Shown here: positions 20,601 to 29,606 of the stretch, in pieces
Numbering within the stretch: position 1 is the first letter of the stretch
Layout of the letters: each line of letters begins with the position of its first letter
NCBI GenBank assembly: GCA_946894095.1
Contig: OX335644.1
Coordinates: 22,859,595-22,923,594 of the forward strand
Length of the DNA stretch: 64,000 nt
Origin: Incurvaria masculella
Taxonomy: Eukaryota > Arthropoda > Insecta > Lepidoptera > Incurvariidae
Direction: 5' to 3'
Notes under the pieces: model-generated
Told to the model about the DNA's origin: nothing
Database searches by the model: none
Seen by the model: the letters and a program-made list of their open reading frames with translations, nothing else
Program-made: the position numbers and the translations under genes

Positions 20601-23399
20601 TATATCCGGAGCACCCGCCGCAGAGAATCAGAGCACCCCCTGTGTTTGACATTATGCTTTTCAGAACGAAACCGTTTCTCCAACTCGTTTCGCTGCCGCA
20701 CCGCCAGGGTATGTAGCTGACTGCCGGCGGTGGTCTTGCCTATAACCTGGGAGTCTTCAAACGTAATTTAAAGAAGCTCGATAGCTCAGCGATAGTCCGC
20801 AAATCCACTGGTACGGCGCCTCACTGAGCGTAGTTTCGCGAGGTGAGATGGAACTAGCTTTTCTGAGTGCCGTTGGTTTCTCAGCAGTGCCACCCATCCG
20901 GTAGAAAAAAAAGTTTTTAGCGAGGTTTATGGAGCAACCAGTGTTCTCTTTGAAATTCCTTTATTTTTTATCGAGTGAAAGGAATCGAAGGTGCAAAGGT
21001 GTGCGTGTATTTGCGTGATGGATGTAACGTAGTATTATTGTGTGGTTTCATATGTGCGATAGTAACTAGATAGCCGGATAGAAAGAGCGCCAAAAGTTAT
21101 TTTTGGTCGTCCAAGCATGCCAGCCCCACCCCAATCCGCTCCGTAAATTAGCTTTGTCATTCTTTCAGCACTTTAACAATAAAGATTTTGAATTGTAATT
21201 AATTTCCCAGGCCGTTGAAGAGTCCGGACCCGACGCACTTCCCCATCGAGTGCAAGTACTCGTCGCACAGCTGCTACGTGACCCTGGAGGTCACCTTCTG
21301 TGTCAAGGTTAAACTTCGAATTAAAATGGTGTCACTAACAAGCGATCAGTCTCCGCTGTTCGTTTTTGGTCTCACCCAGTTGTATCTGACATACATTTAC
21401 ATTTACATTACAAATTTCAGAGATTATATTGGCAAGATTTGAACACGATTTGCATGCGAAAAAAATTATAAGACTAGACGTCGCTTGAGTAAGAGATGAC
21501 ACAAACTCAATACTAGCAGCTGTCTAATTTCAAATTAATGTATTTTATTTAACCGAGAAACGTATTCGTACGAATGTTGAGACTATATACAACAAGCTGT
21601 ATCGCGGTAAACAGAGTATTTGTACACACGCAGGTGTATGTACATTCCGCCTACGATGTGATCGACGCAACGGACGGCGGCGTGGAGCTGTGTCCGGCGA
21701 CGCAGCGCAAGCTGGAGCTGAGCGTGCTGGAGAGCGGCTGCGGGCGCGGCGTGCGGCAGCTGGCAGTGCGGCGCCGCGGCTGTCTCTACACGGACGAGCC
21801 GCCAGCGAGGGAGCCACCGATGAAGGTAGGCAGTTAGGATGACGAAAGCGGCGTGGAGCTGTGTCCAACGACGCAGAGCAAGCTGGAGTTGAGCGTGCTG
21901 GACAGCGACTGTTGATGCAGCGTCGGCATGTGGCGGTGCGGCACCGCAGCTGCCTCTAAATGGACTGGTAAAGAATTTATGTTCTGACAAGAAGCTCTGA
22001 ATTAGAAAAACTAATAATTGGTGAGTACCAGTATGAGGCAAAAATATCATTATTAAAGCGTGATTGTATCGGACAGCAAGAACCGATCTTTGTGGGAAAA
22101 ACATTCACACATCCTTATTATTTGCTTGTTGCAGGTGTACAGCATGAACCTGTGCCGCCGCTCCTGCAGGAATCGCCTCGCTATCCAACTCTGTGGCTGT
22201 AGACCCTACTTTAACTTTTATGACGGTCAGTTTGAGCCTTAATGGGATTGTCATTGCCCTCCAGTCCGGTCGAGCTGCTGCAAAATTTTGAATGCTTTCT
22301 CATATTTCCAGAGGGTACGCCGTGCAATGCCAGTGGCATGGCGTGCCTCTCGAAGTTTTCCAACGAGCTGCGAACATTTTCCAAGGCGTCGAAGCCAGGC
22401 AGGGCTCGCTACACGGAGCCCGAGCCGTTGCTGCGGTGCGCGTGCAGCCCGCAGTGCCAGGACGCCGTTTACCAGGAGAGCAGCCGAGAGGACCAGAGCT
22501 GGTAGGAGTAGTATCATCTCCGTACGTTATATACTTCAATTCCAATGGTGTTTCCTGTCCGGACGACATCCATGAACTTCGGACTGGAGTCAATTACTTC
22601 TGAAAGATGACTAATAAAACCAGCTGTGTTGTTCAGGGTGAAGGGTCCATTCGCAATGCGTGGCTCGGCGCGCTACTCGCTGCAGGCACCGCGCACGCGC
22701 TACTCGCGTGAGATCGTCTTCCATTTCCAGGATCTAGTGGGTGAGTTGGTGATTTTCTGTCCCTTAACTACGAGCCAACGTATACCTATAGAATACACCC
22801 CTACCTACTGTCATTATCAAGAGCCCAACACAACATCCCCGAAGGACCCGTCATGCCGCCCCCGAAGTGAACTGGAAAATACGAACATTTCTTCCCCCTT
22901 CGATCATCTCTTCTTCTGATGGAGTTTTACATGGATTCCAAAGCTGGACCACGTCAGAAAATCCTGACGAAATGTACTTATCTAACTCAGGAAGAGAATT
23001 AACGGACGAACGGGCGTGGATTGAAACGAGGACCTCTCAGTGTGGTTCGGCGGCGCGGCAGGACTGTTCCTCGGAGTCATTAGCTTCGTGGAGTTCCTTT
23101 ACTTCGTGCTGGAGCGCGCTCTGCTGCGGCCATGCCGCCGCCATGCTCTTTTGCCGCGCCGCTCCCTCCGCCGTATCGCCGGCATCGCATGTACTACTAA
23201 TACGACGTGTTCTCTTGCAGTGTCATTTGGCGGGGCGGCAGGACTGTTCCTCGGCGCCAGCTTCCTCAGCTTCGTAGAGATCCTCTACTTCGTGCTGGAG
23301 CGCACTCTGCGCCCGTGCCGCCTCCGCGCTCTCTCGCCGCGCGCCGCTCCCACTACCGTGTCGCCGGCCTCACATGTACGAAATTGCAACTCCGTATGA
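17647..23399 (+). CDS. Pickpocket-type DEG/ENaC sodium channel subunit, 11 exons
   Basis: This encodes a two-membrane-segment epithelial/degenerin channel subunit, which forms trimeric cation channels used in insect chemo- and mechanosensation and fluid balance. Exons: 17647-17930, 18660-18819, 19478-19705, 20120-20431, 20665-20708, 21211-21307, 21634-21825, 22135-22225, 22312-22501, 22637-22740 and 23221-23399. All introns are GT-AG, phases agree, and the total is 1,881 nt (626 residues plus stop). Family features: the His-Gly gating motif in SMHGF at residues 80-81; TM1 after PIER; TERGACFTVNS; an ectodomain rich in Cys, including IQLCGCRPYF and LRCACSPQC; then GGAAGLFLGASFLSFVEILYF with the selectivity filter GAS at 579-581 in TM2. 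The start ATG has A at -3. Exon 4 beyond about 20245 and the 44-nt exon 5 are the least certain parts. The ppk subtype is not assigned. Confidence 0.88.
18262..18390. repeat. Block in channel intron 1 shared with 23785-23935
   Basis: GGTAGGGAAACG, GACGATTTCGCTGGTTTAAT, AAAGAATGCATT and CCTGTAACTTCACGATAGCC recur in the same order with substitutions at 23785-23935, downstream of the gene. It may be a dispersed repeat or a relic of a larger local duplication. Confidence 0.55.
20665..20708 (+). other. 44-nt micro-exon (exon 5) of the channel gene
   Basis: The acceptor is GCTTTTCAG and the donor is GTATGT. The exon enters in phase 0 and leaves in phase 2, exactly what exon 6 (starting at 21211 with a single leading base) requires. 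It encodes NETVSPTRFAAAPPG. Without it the frame from exon 4 to exon 6 would not join. This is inferred from phase and splice signals only. Confidence 0.6.
20770..20915 (+). other. Possible tRNA-derived SINE relic in channel intron 5
   Basis: A stretch reading GCTCGATAGCTCAGCGATAG resembles a tRNA A-box region and ends in an A-run near 20905. No B box is evident, so this is a weak call. Confidence 0.25.
21838..21964 (+). pseudogene. Decayed duplicate of channel exon 7
   Basis: Just 12 bases after exon 7 ends, sequence matching 21672-21794 resumes. GGCGTGGAGCTGTGTCC, ACGCAG, AAGCTGGAG and GAGCGTGCTGGA are shared, as is the final CTGCCTCTA-type end. In the exon frame the copy meets a TGA after GACAGCGACTGT, followed by a length change, so it cannot serve as a coding exon. 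It is a local tandem duplication that has since decayed. Confidence 0.8.
23041..23220 (+). other. Duplicate pore/TM2 exon of the channel gene, lacking the GAS filter
   Basis: After an acceptor CCTCTCAG this 180-bp segment repeats the terminal exon that begins at 23221. It starts with the same two-base phase (TG) and encodes FGGAAGLFLGVISFVEFLY. Compared with the downstream copy it is six bases shorter at the pore: GVIS replaces GASFLS, removing the usual G-x-S filter. The frame stays open through to 23221, in register with the second copy, so an unspliced 23041-23399 exon would also be translatable. It may be an alternative terminal exon, a retained segment or an early pseudo-exon. Confidence 0.8.
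23221..23399 (+). other. Terminal exon of the channel gene with intact GAS filter
   Basis: The acceptor is TGTTCTCTTGCAG, preceded by a branch-point-like TACTAAT at 23192. The exon encodes the pre-pore FGGAAGLFLGAS, TM2 and a basic Pro/Ala-rich cytoplasmic tail, and stops at TGA 23397-23399. Exon 10 ends in phase 1 and fits it exactly. Confidence 0.85.
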
Positions 23400-23784
23400 A
23401 ATTTTAAATAGTCTCTGCTGGAGTTGTGGCTCATTGTTACTTTCTTGCTTGATTAGGCAAGCGGGGCCGGGATCAGGGGAGCGTGCTGGCCAGTGGATTT
23501 GTCCCTCATCCTCTGCATAATCAGCCCGAGCTCTTCATTCTTGCCTTCTTAGGTGTTTGCTTATTACCTGTCTACCACCAACGCTGTTCGCTTGCCCACC
23601 GTCAGTTTAACTCCGTTTTCATAGGTCACGCACACATCTACCCACGACGTTGTATCTATGTACGCTAAGGAGCGAATCTCACGCCATTAAGTACTTCATC
23701 CCGGGACTGCTGACAGATCTTCGTCTTCTTTTTGTTGAAAGATGAAGTTATTTATATAAGAAATTTGATTGAAATCTGACAACG

Positions 23785-23935
23785 TTTAGGGTTAGGGAAA
23801 CGTTAGAACCAGGAAGACAATTTCGCTATTTTAATAGCAGTTATTGACCGGAATTGTGCCTTGGCCAATGGAGAAAGAATGCATTTCTTAAAATTTTAAA
23901 ATTGTTGATTTCCTGTGACTTCACAACAGCCTAGA
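23785..23935. repeat. Copy of the channel intron 1 block, downstream of the gene
   Basis: This matches 18262-18390. The 23400-23784 stretch before it carries no recognised feature except about 60 bp (23625-23670) that resemble 49670-49750. Confidence 0.5.
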
Positions 23936-24027
23936 CAGCCAGCTAATGTGCTCAGGTGCATTGGTAATCTTTCCACTTCTAACACAGTATTTCCTGCACG
24001 TGTTACAGCTGTGGTACGTTTACAGGT

Positions 24028-24110
24028 GGGACACTCTGAACGCAGCCGAGATCAGGAGTTGGCGGTGTTAATGGAGAGTGGACGGCTGGGGCCACAGCTG
24101 CCTCCATAGC
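24028..24110 (+). pseudogene. Possible second relic of channel exon 7
   Basis: CGCAGCCGAGATCAGGAG, GGCGGTGTTAATGGAGAG and CAGCTGCCTCCATAG line up loosely with exon 7 and its decayed copy. The match is short and diverged. Confidence 0.3.
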
Positions 24111-25794
24111 TGCTTCCACAACTCCTGACGAACTATTAATCTAATCTAATTGGTTAAGCTACAAATCACTAACGATTTACTTATGTTGTAAAACACTGCA
24201 TTGATCACATTTTGTCGTACTTTGAAAGTTCTTAAATACAATATTTATTTGTGAAATTAAAATATTTTTTTCATTAGTCGGATGCTTGGCTTCAAACTTA
24301 GCCATCACCACACCTCGGCTCATTTCTCGACAGAGAAACGCCTACGATTCGGGATCAGTGCCCCTAGTTTAATTATTGTAAATTGTATTAAATTGACGTT
24401 TACGCCAAACCGATAGATTCGCGTTTTAAAACGTATGGAGAATTGAAGAGCGCGCACAGTTGGCGGTTATGCGAACTAACATTTGCAAGTCTGAGTTTGA
24501 CTTGACAGCTGACTCACCGTCGCCGTAAATATCTTGAAGTTGCCGTTTCAGGGCCGACTCCGCGTTTTTATACGAATTCGGTAATTCTAAGTAAATATAC
24601 TTTATCGTACTAAGCAGGTACGTCGCTTATTCCAAGGAATGTCACATGTATGTATGTATAATCGACCGTGAAGCAAGGACACATTAATTGAAGAAAGAGC
24701 CCAGTAAAAAGAACTACTTTACAAATATACTGCAAAACTGGACCCGAACCATCAAAACATACCATTCGCGGGTATTGCGTCTAACAATTTCGCCACCGGC
24801 TGTATACCCATAATTTGGAATTCTTCTACAGTCCCTCCTCCCGTAATGAATGCCTCCTACTAACACAGTGTTTAAGATTTTGACAGGTTGAAGAAGTAAA
24901 ACCACTGAGTAAGTAGTAAAACTTGTATGGGGCTTAACGGTTTTACGTAACTTTGAAGTTCCGTGAACGCCAATTTAACTGAGAAGTCCAACTAGGGGCC
25001 CAGGGTGTGCGAACCACATACTTGCATCTGCGGCTCGACGGTGGAAGAGCTGGGCCACCACGGTTCATCTCGTCCCAGGAGGCATGTCAATATACACCAG
25101 ATCAGTAAACATTCCCTCGCATCCAGCAGTATACCGTAGCATTGAACCACTTTATTAGGAGGCCAGAGGGCATCACATTCCTAGCCTGGCATCAAAGGAG
25201 CGCTTTGAGCTGGGACTCAACGCGTGCAGACACCGTTTGCAAGTAACCTTCCCGGGTATCCGGCTATGCCACTGCAAAACAAGTACAGAGGTTGACGCCA
25301 CATGCGTCGATACCATGTACGTATATCGTCTTTCTCTGAATAAATTAATTTTACAAATACAAAAAAAAAGATGAAAAAAATACGGAATAAAGACGGCTTG
25401 AGGAGTCTGGGGTCCAATGTGCGCACAGCTATCTAAGGCAGAACATCGGCAACGCCGTCTCTGTCATTGAGACTATGTGGAATACCCCAATACAGAAATA
25501 TTTTAATTTACAGCTTACCTATAAACTATCATTCGTATAACAGCTAGCATTTATGGCGAAATGCTCTTATCCGACTTAGAAAGAGAAAGAAAGTGGTGCA
25601 TGAACGGGGAGGGATCGAACCCGCTACGCTACGAAGGCTGCCTTTGCGGAATTGATACGAATGTAGAGCAAGTTAAGTTTTAGAGCAGGAACTATATGTA
25701 TGTATGTAGGCCTGTCGAGGCGGTCGCGTGCGGAATGCACTGGGTTACTGTGTGAAATCAATAAAACTGCAGTGAGCTCTATAAGTGATTTGTC
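24111..25794. other. Gene-poor spacer
   Basis: No gene is recognised. A dispersed motif (CGTACTAAGCAGGTACGTCG, then CTTATTCCAAGGAATGT) lies at 24605-24645. It recurs, inverted, near 28400-28435 and, direct, near 33712 and 53338. On the minus strand near 25605-25640 there is a B-box-like GGTTCGATCCC next to an A-rich stretch, probably a tRNA-derived SINE relic. Confidence 0.4.
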
Positions 25795-25985
25795 CTGGAT
25801 TGCTAATACCACACCTTCTGTCATGATATCAGCCCAACACACCTCGAACTAGGTACCATGTCAGAACATCCAACATGTACATTGAACTGGACGGAAAATA
25901 CGGACAATTTCAATTGCCCCTTTGTTTCAACGAGGGCGGGATTAACCATACTACAGTTTTACGTGGAACCCGAACTATTAACGAT
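25795..25985 (-). mobile_element. 5S-derived SINE, truncated
   Basis: GCTAATACCACACCTTCTGT, GAACTGGACGGAAAATACGG and a following GGCGGGATTAACC match the SINE body in inverse orientation. The 5S head is missing. Confidence 0.65.
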
Positions 25986-26209
25986 CGATCTCATAAGGCG
26001 TAACCTTACCTACCAGCCTAACTTACCAGTTACTTAGAGTTTTAATTCGGTTTGTAGAGTAATTCAGGGTAGTTTATAATAGCACAAAGGATTTATTTTA
26101 TAATCACTGACACTACTCGCATTATTGCTCACGATACCCAAAGGTAGACTGGTAGAAAATGTCTCCGGCATTAAGTTGTACCTTTTGTCCGAGTTTTTTG
26201 AGTGCTCTG

Positions 26210-26350
26210 CAAGCAATGCAACAATAAATCCTAGGCCAGGGTTTCTCAACCTTTTTGGAGTCATGAACCCCTTGCCGGATTTCAAAATGATTATATTACG
26301 GACCCCTTCCGAAATCACTCAAAGGAAAAGAGCACTAGGCGTTTTGAAAA
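26210..26350. repeat. Possible hAT-type MITE fragment
   Basis: CCAGGGTTTCTCAACC followed by a run resembling AGTCATGAACCCC looks like the end of hAT-type non-autonomous elements. No second terminus was confirmed. Confidence 0.3.
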
Positions 26351-26454
26351 AAAATAAATTATATTGATTGCCACAAAGTTAAGATTCATATTTTTTTTAA
26401 TCGGTCACGCGCAGTATTTATTGTCATCAAGGTATTTATTGTCATCGATGTTTT

Positions 26455-26635
26455 GGAGGGTTTGTGTGGGTAGGAATTTGGGAACTAATTTGGCGAACGC
26501 ATTTCGGAAGCATATTTTCGCGCAGTGGTCATGTTTGGCTTGCTGGCCATACGACGGATGGCCAGCTGACCATACCATTCTATGCAAACTTTGTCCATAC
26601 GGTGGAGTATCGAAAATGACCGCAAACCAGGTATC
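26455..26635. repeat. Dispersed repeat shared with 32930-33135
   Basis: Both contain a GCGAATGCATTT-like block, a TTCGCGCG block, ATACGACG and a following GGCCACACGG or GTCCATACGG block in the same order. The class is unknown, and this copy abuts a (GTCC)n-type repeat on its right. Confidence 0.45.
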
Positions 26636-26639
26636 CTTC

Positions 26640-26850
26640 CTTTTTAGGGTTCCGTACCCAAAGCGTGTCAACGGAACCCTAATACTAAGCCTCCGTTGAA
26701 CCGTCCGTCCGTCCGGCTGTCACAGGGCAAATTTCATAGAGTTGTATTTGTGCTGCAGCTTTAACAACAAATAGCAAAGAAATTAAATAAAAATAAAACG
26801 TGATTTCTTTGGACCCTTCGTGTGCGAGTCTGACTCGCACTTGTTTCTCC
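26640..26850 (+). mobile_element. (GTCC)n-core interspersed element, short copy
   Basis: It begins TTTTTAGGGTTCCGTACCC, has a small CCGTCCGTCC run and TGTCACAGGGC, and ends GAGTCTGACTCGCACTTG. The same start and end define copies at 33396-33710 and 53392-53767, with inverted copies at 37753-38246 and 55621-55771. No coding capacity; class not determined. Confidence 0.75.
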
Positions 26851-27064
26851 AACTTTCCATGACAAATGAAACAAATAATTTTCATTATAATATTCTTCGC
26901 ACATTAAACAAATGACGAAGCAAAGTACAATTTCGCACGGGAGTGATGAAAGCTCCGGAAATAGCACAGCCAGCTCGCAGGGCGCAGCCGGCCAACGTGG
27001 GTGCAGCTACGTGGGTACATTCACGCTCTCAAATGCTTTACTTGTTTTACTTGTTTCTCAAAAA

Positions 27065-27420
27065 CATGTCTTTTTAACCGACTTCAAAAAAGGAGAAGGT
27101 TCTCAAATCGACTGTATGTTTTTTTTGTTTTTTTTTTTTATGTTTGTTACCTCAGAACTTTCGCCTGGGTGAACCGATTTTGATAATTATTTTTTTATAT
27201 GAAAGCTGGTGCTTCCCGAATGGTATCATTTCAATTAGGTTTAATTCTGATAATGGTATCTACGTGAAAATCATATAAATCTTAAATTTGCATTAAATAT
27301 GTGCGCGACAAATGGACAAATAACTCAATATCACGCCAACAGATTTCGATGATTCTTTTTTTATTGGAAATGACGTGTAAAAAGTTGTTGGTGTACTTCC
27401 GATTCAGTAAAAATAAACAA
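27065..27420. repeat. Lepidopteran-type interspersed repeat (AACCGACTTCAAAAAAGGAG family)
   Basis: AACCGACTTCAAAAAAGGAG, TTGTTACCTCAGAACTTTCG and TGGGTGAACCGATTTTGAT lie in this order, with a poly-T run between them. I recall this block as common in lepidopteran genomes; the class is not established here. Confidence 0.5.
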
Positions 27421-27424
27421 AAAT

Positions 27425-27705
27425 GTTAACAAAAAAAAACCGACTTCAAAGAAAAAATATTCCAAAACCTTTTAACATGCACTAAAAAGTAAAAAAATAA
27501 TTGCGATTACAACTATCGTAATTTTTTAAGTCGGTGTCAGCCAAGGTAGCCAAGGTTTTCTTGACTGGCGCGGCGCGGCTAACGCCGGCTCAAAAAATTA
27601 CAATAATATTGTAACTACAAAAATGGCAATTATTATTACTGCATGTTAAAAGGTTTTGGAATACTTTTTCTTTGAAGTCGATTTTGTTAACATTTTTGTT
27701 TTTGT
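27425..27705. repeat. Foldback (palindromic) repeat
   Basis: The arm from ACCGACTTCAAAGAAAAA through CCAAAACCTTTTAACATGC returns in inverse orientation as GCATGTTAAAAGGTTTTGG, then TTTTTCTTTGAAGTCG. The centre carries GCGGCGCGGCTAACGCCGG-type sequence. It directly abuts the mitochondrial insertion on its right. Confidence 0.65.
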
Positions 27706-27962
27706 TTATAATTTAAAGTTTAATGTAAATTATTTTAAAGGGCTTCGTTATTTTGACTGTACAAAGGTAGCATAATAAATAGTATTTTAATTAAAGACTT
27801 GTATGAACGATTGGATAAAATATAAGCTGTCTTCATTTAAAATATAGAAATTATTTTTTTCATTAAAAAGTTAAAATACTTTAAAAAGACGAGAACAAGA
27901 ATTTAATAATAATGTTGATTTTAATATTTATAAAATTTTAAATGTTATATTATTTACAATTA
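27696..27962 (+). pseudogene. Nuclear copy of mitochondrial 16S rRNA (NUMT)
   Basis: GACTGTACAAAGGTAGCATA, then a TTTTAATTAAAGACTTGTAT block, GATTGGATAAAAT, TTCATTTAAAATATAG and AAAAGACGAGAA follow each other exactly as in the domain IV-V part of insect mitochondrial large-subunit rRNA. The copy lacks the GACCC segment expected right after GACGAGAA and the CTGCCCA segment expected upstream. It sits between nuclear repeats, so it is an inserted, decayed NUMT and not a functional rRNA gene. Confidence 0.88.
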
Positions 27963-28224
27963 TTTGCATAAAATAAAGACACAGGACAAAAAGCAAGCAA
28001 CTTCCGACAGCGAGTGTACAGGGTGGCGGCGTCGTGCGTGCTCCCCTGTACAATTAGGTCGCCACGCCCCGGGAGCACCCTGTTGCTGGATATCGACCGC
28101 TATCAGAGCACGTCACGCTTTGTCTAATAGTCACTTTCCAGCGGCCGATTTAGAGCAAAGCTGGACTTGAACCAGCGAGCCAGCGAGCATGGATAGACGG
28201 GAGTAGCGATCGAAACTCATGCGC

Positions 28225-28315
28225 AAGGAGGCAGTCGTCTTCGAGCGGCTCGATGCCTAGTGGCGCGGGGACTTGCCTAGCATACCAGAGGTCGGGGTTC
28301 AATTCGCCACCCACC
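28225..28315 (+). mobile_element. tRNA-derived SINE head
   Basis: An A-box-like TGCCTAGTGG (28254-28263) and a B-box-like GGTTCAATTCG (28296-28306) are spaced as in tRNA-type polymerase III promoters. The same block, including GGCGCGGGGAC and GTACCAGAGG-type sequence, recurs at 37215-37290. Confidence 0.6.
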
Positions 28316-29264
28316 TCCGCCGCGAGGCGTGGTTGAGTTGAAGTTTCACAAAAAGTTGAAAACAATTACATAAAGCCACCTCCTAGCATATTATTATATT
28401 CCTTGGAATAAGCGACGTGCCTACCTACTTAGTACGAAAAAGTTGCTACCTCGATGCTCGCTGGTTTGAATATTCAATCGTTGCATGTATAATCTTAACC
28501 ATGTACAGTGGAGGAGCGCCTACAAAAGTTTATTTGCCGTTTTAAACTAAAAAAAATCAGTCTTCGTAAAAACATATTTAGAGAAATCCCCAGGTTGCTG
28601 TTTACACACGTATGGAAATCGCGGAAATATGCTGATGTTATTAAAATTGCAATGATAAAAATAATTAATAAAAAATAATAAAAAATTGGCGAAATACTAC
28701 TAGCGAGAATTTAAAAACCCTCCAACTCCAAAGAGGAGTTTTAGGGGAGTTCATTCCGTAGTTTACTGACATAGGGTCACCTGTATAAATAAACAAGAAT
28801 TAATTCTAAGAATTCTATAAAATGAATTTATGCAGGTTAAGAACGCGACAAGCTTTTATATCATATACATAAATTGTATAATGTTATCATTTATTTTAAT
28901 TTATATTTAATTTAAAGTTATTTTTTTTCTTTTTAGAGCATTTAAATAAAATATTTTTTTAAAAAGGTTTCTAACATTAATTTATTTAAAATTTTTCACA
29001 TAGGTACCTATGTGGAAAAAGCTGACTGTATGCATGCGCACCGTCTAATCCAAGCTCGTGAAGATAGATATGCTGACTGCCATATCTCCAGTGTGTCGCC
29101 GGAGTTTGTAATAGTATGAATTTAAATATTTATTTTTTATGAGAAATGGCAGAGGGACAAATCAGCGCTGTTCTCACGCTGGCTCGAGCCCATGTGAGGC
29201 TCCGAAACGTCGAGCAGCACGTCCTGCTCCTCACACGCGCGGTAAGCCGTCAAACTAAATATTG
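28316..29264. other. Spacer, AT-rich
   Basis: Nothing coding is recognised. Around 29105-29190 sequence resembles 41465-41560 (GTATGGATTTAAATATT-like block, then GAGGGACA and CGCTGTNC-type block), another dispersed repeat of unknown class. Confidence 0.35.
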
Positions 29265-29606
29265 TAACAAGATGGCTGCCTGTCGTGGTCCTCTCCCATT
29301 GGCTCTGTAGTGTCGCCTAACTTTCGCTAGGCGCGCGCGCATGAGGGACACAGCATCCTTGAATTTCTGAGTGGTAGAAAGAGACGGTACCAATGTTCGT
29401 GGTTTGTTGTTTTGTTTCTAGAAGAATTTTGACCGTTGGTTCCTTGAAATGTGTATTTTTCCATTATGTAGATAATGTCCATTGTGAGTATGCATAGGCA
29501 CTGACATTGTTCTGAAGGCTACCGTAAATGTAGTTTAATAAGGATATGACATACAAATATTGATAAGACCTAAAAAATAAAATTAATAAAGTAACATATG
29601 TTACAA
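29265..29606. mobile_element. Dispersed ~340-bp element, copy 1
   Basis: This is homologous along its length to 43849-44177: CAAGATGGCTGCC, CGCTAGGCGCGCGCGCATGA, AGTGGTAGAAAGAGACGGTA, GAAGAATTTTGACCGTTGGT and TTCTGAAGGCTACCGTAA. Here the ends are TTGTAAC and GTTACAA, a 7-bp inverse match, suggesting a short-TIR non-autonomous DNA element. No coding sequence. Confidence 0.7.

Noticed and set aside
27696..27962. A functional large-subunit rRNA gene
   Set aside because: It is a short, gapped mitochondrial fragment embedded in nuclear repeats.
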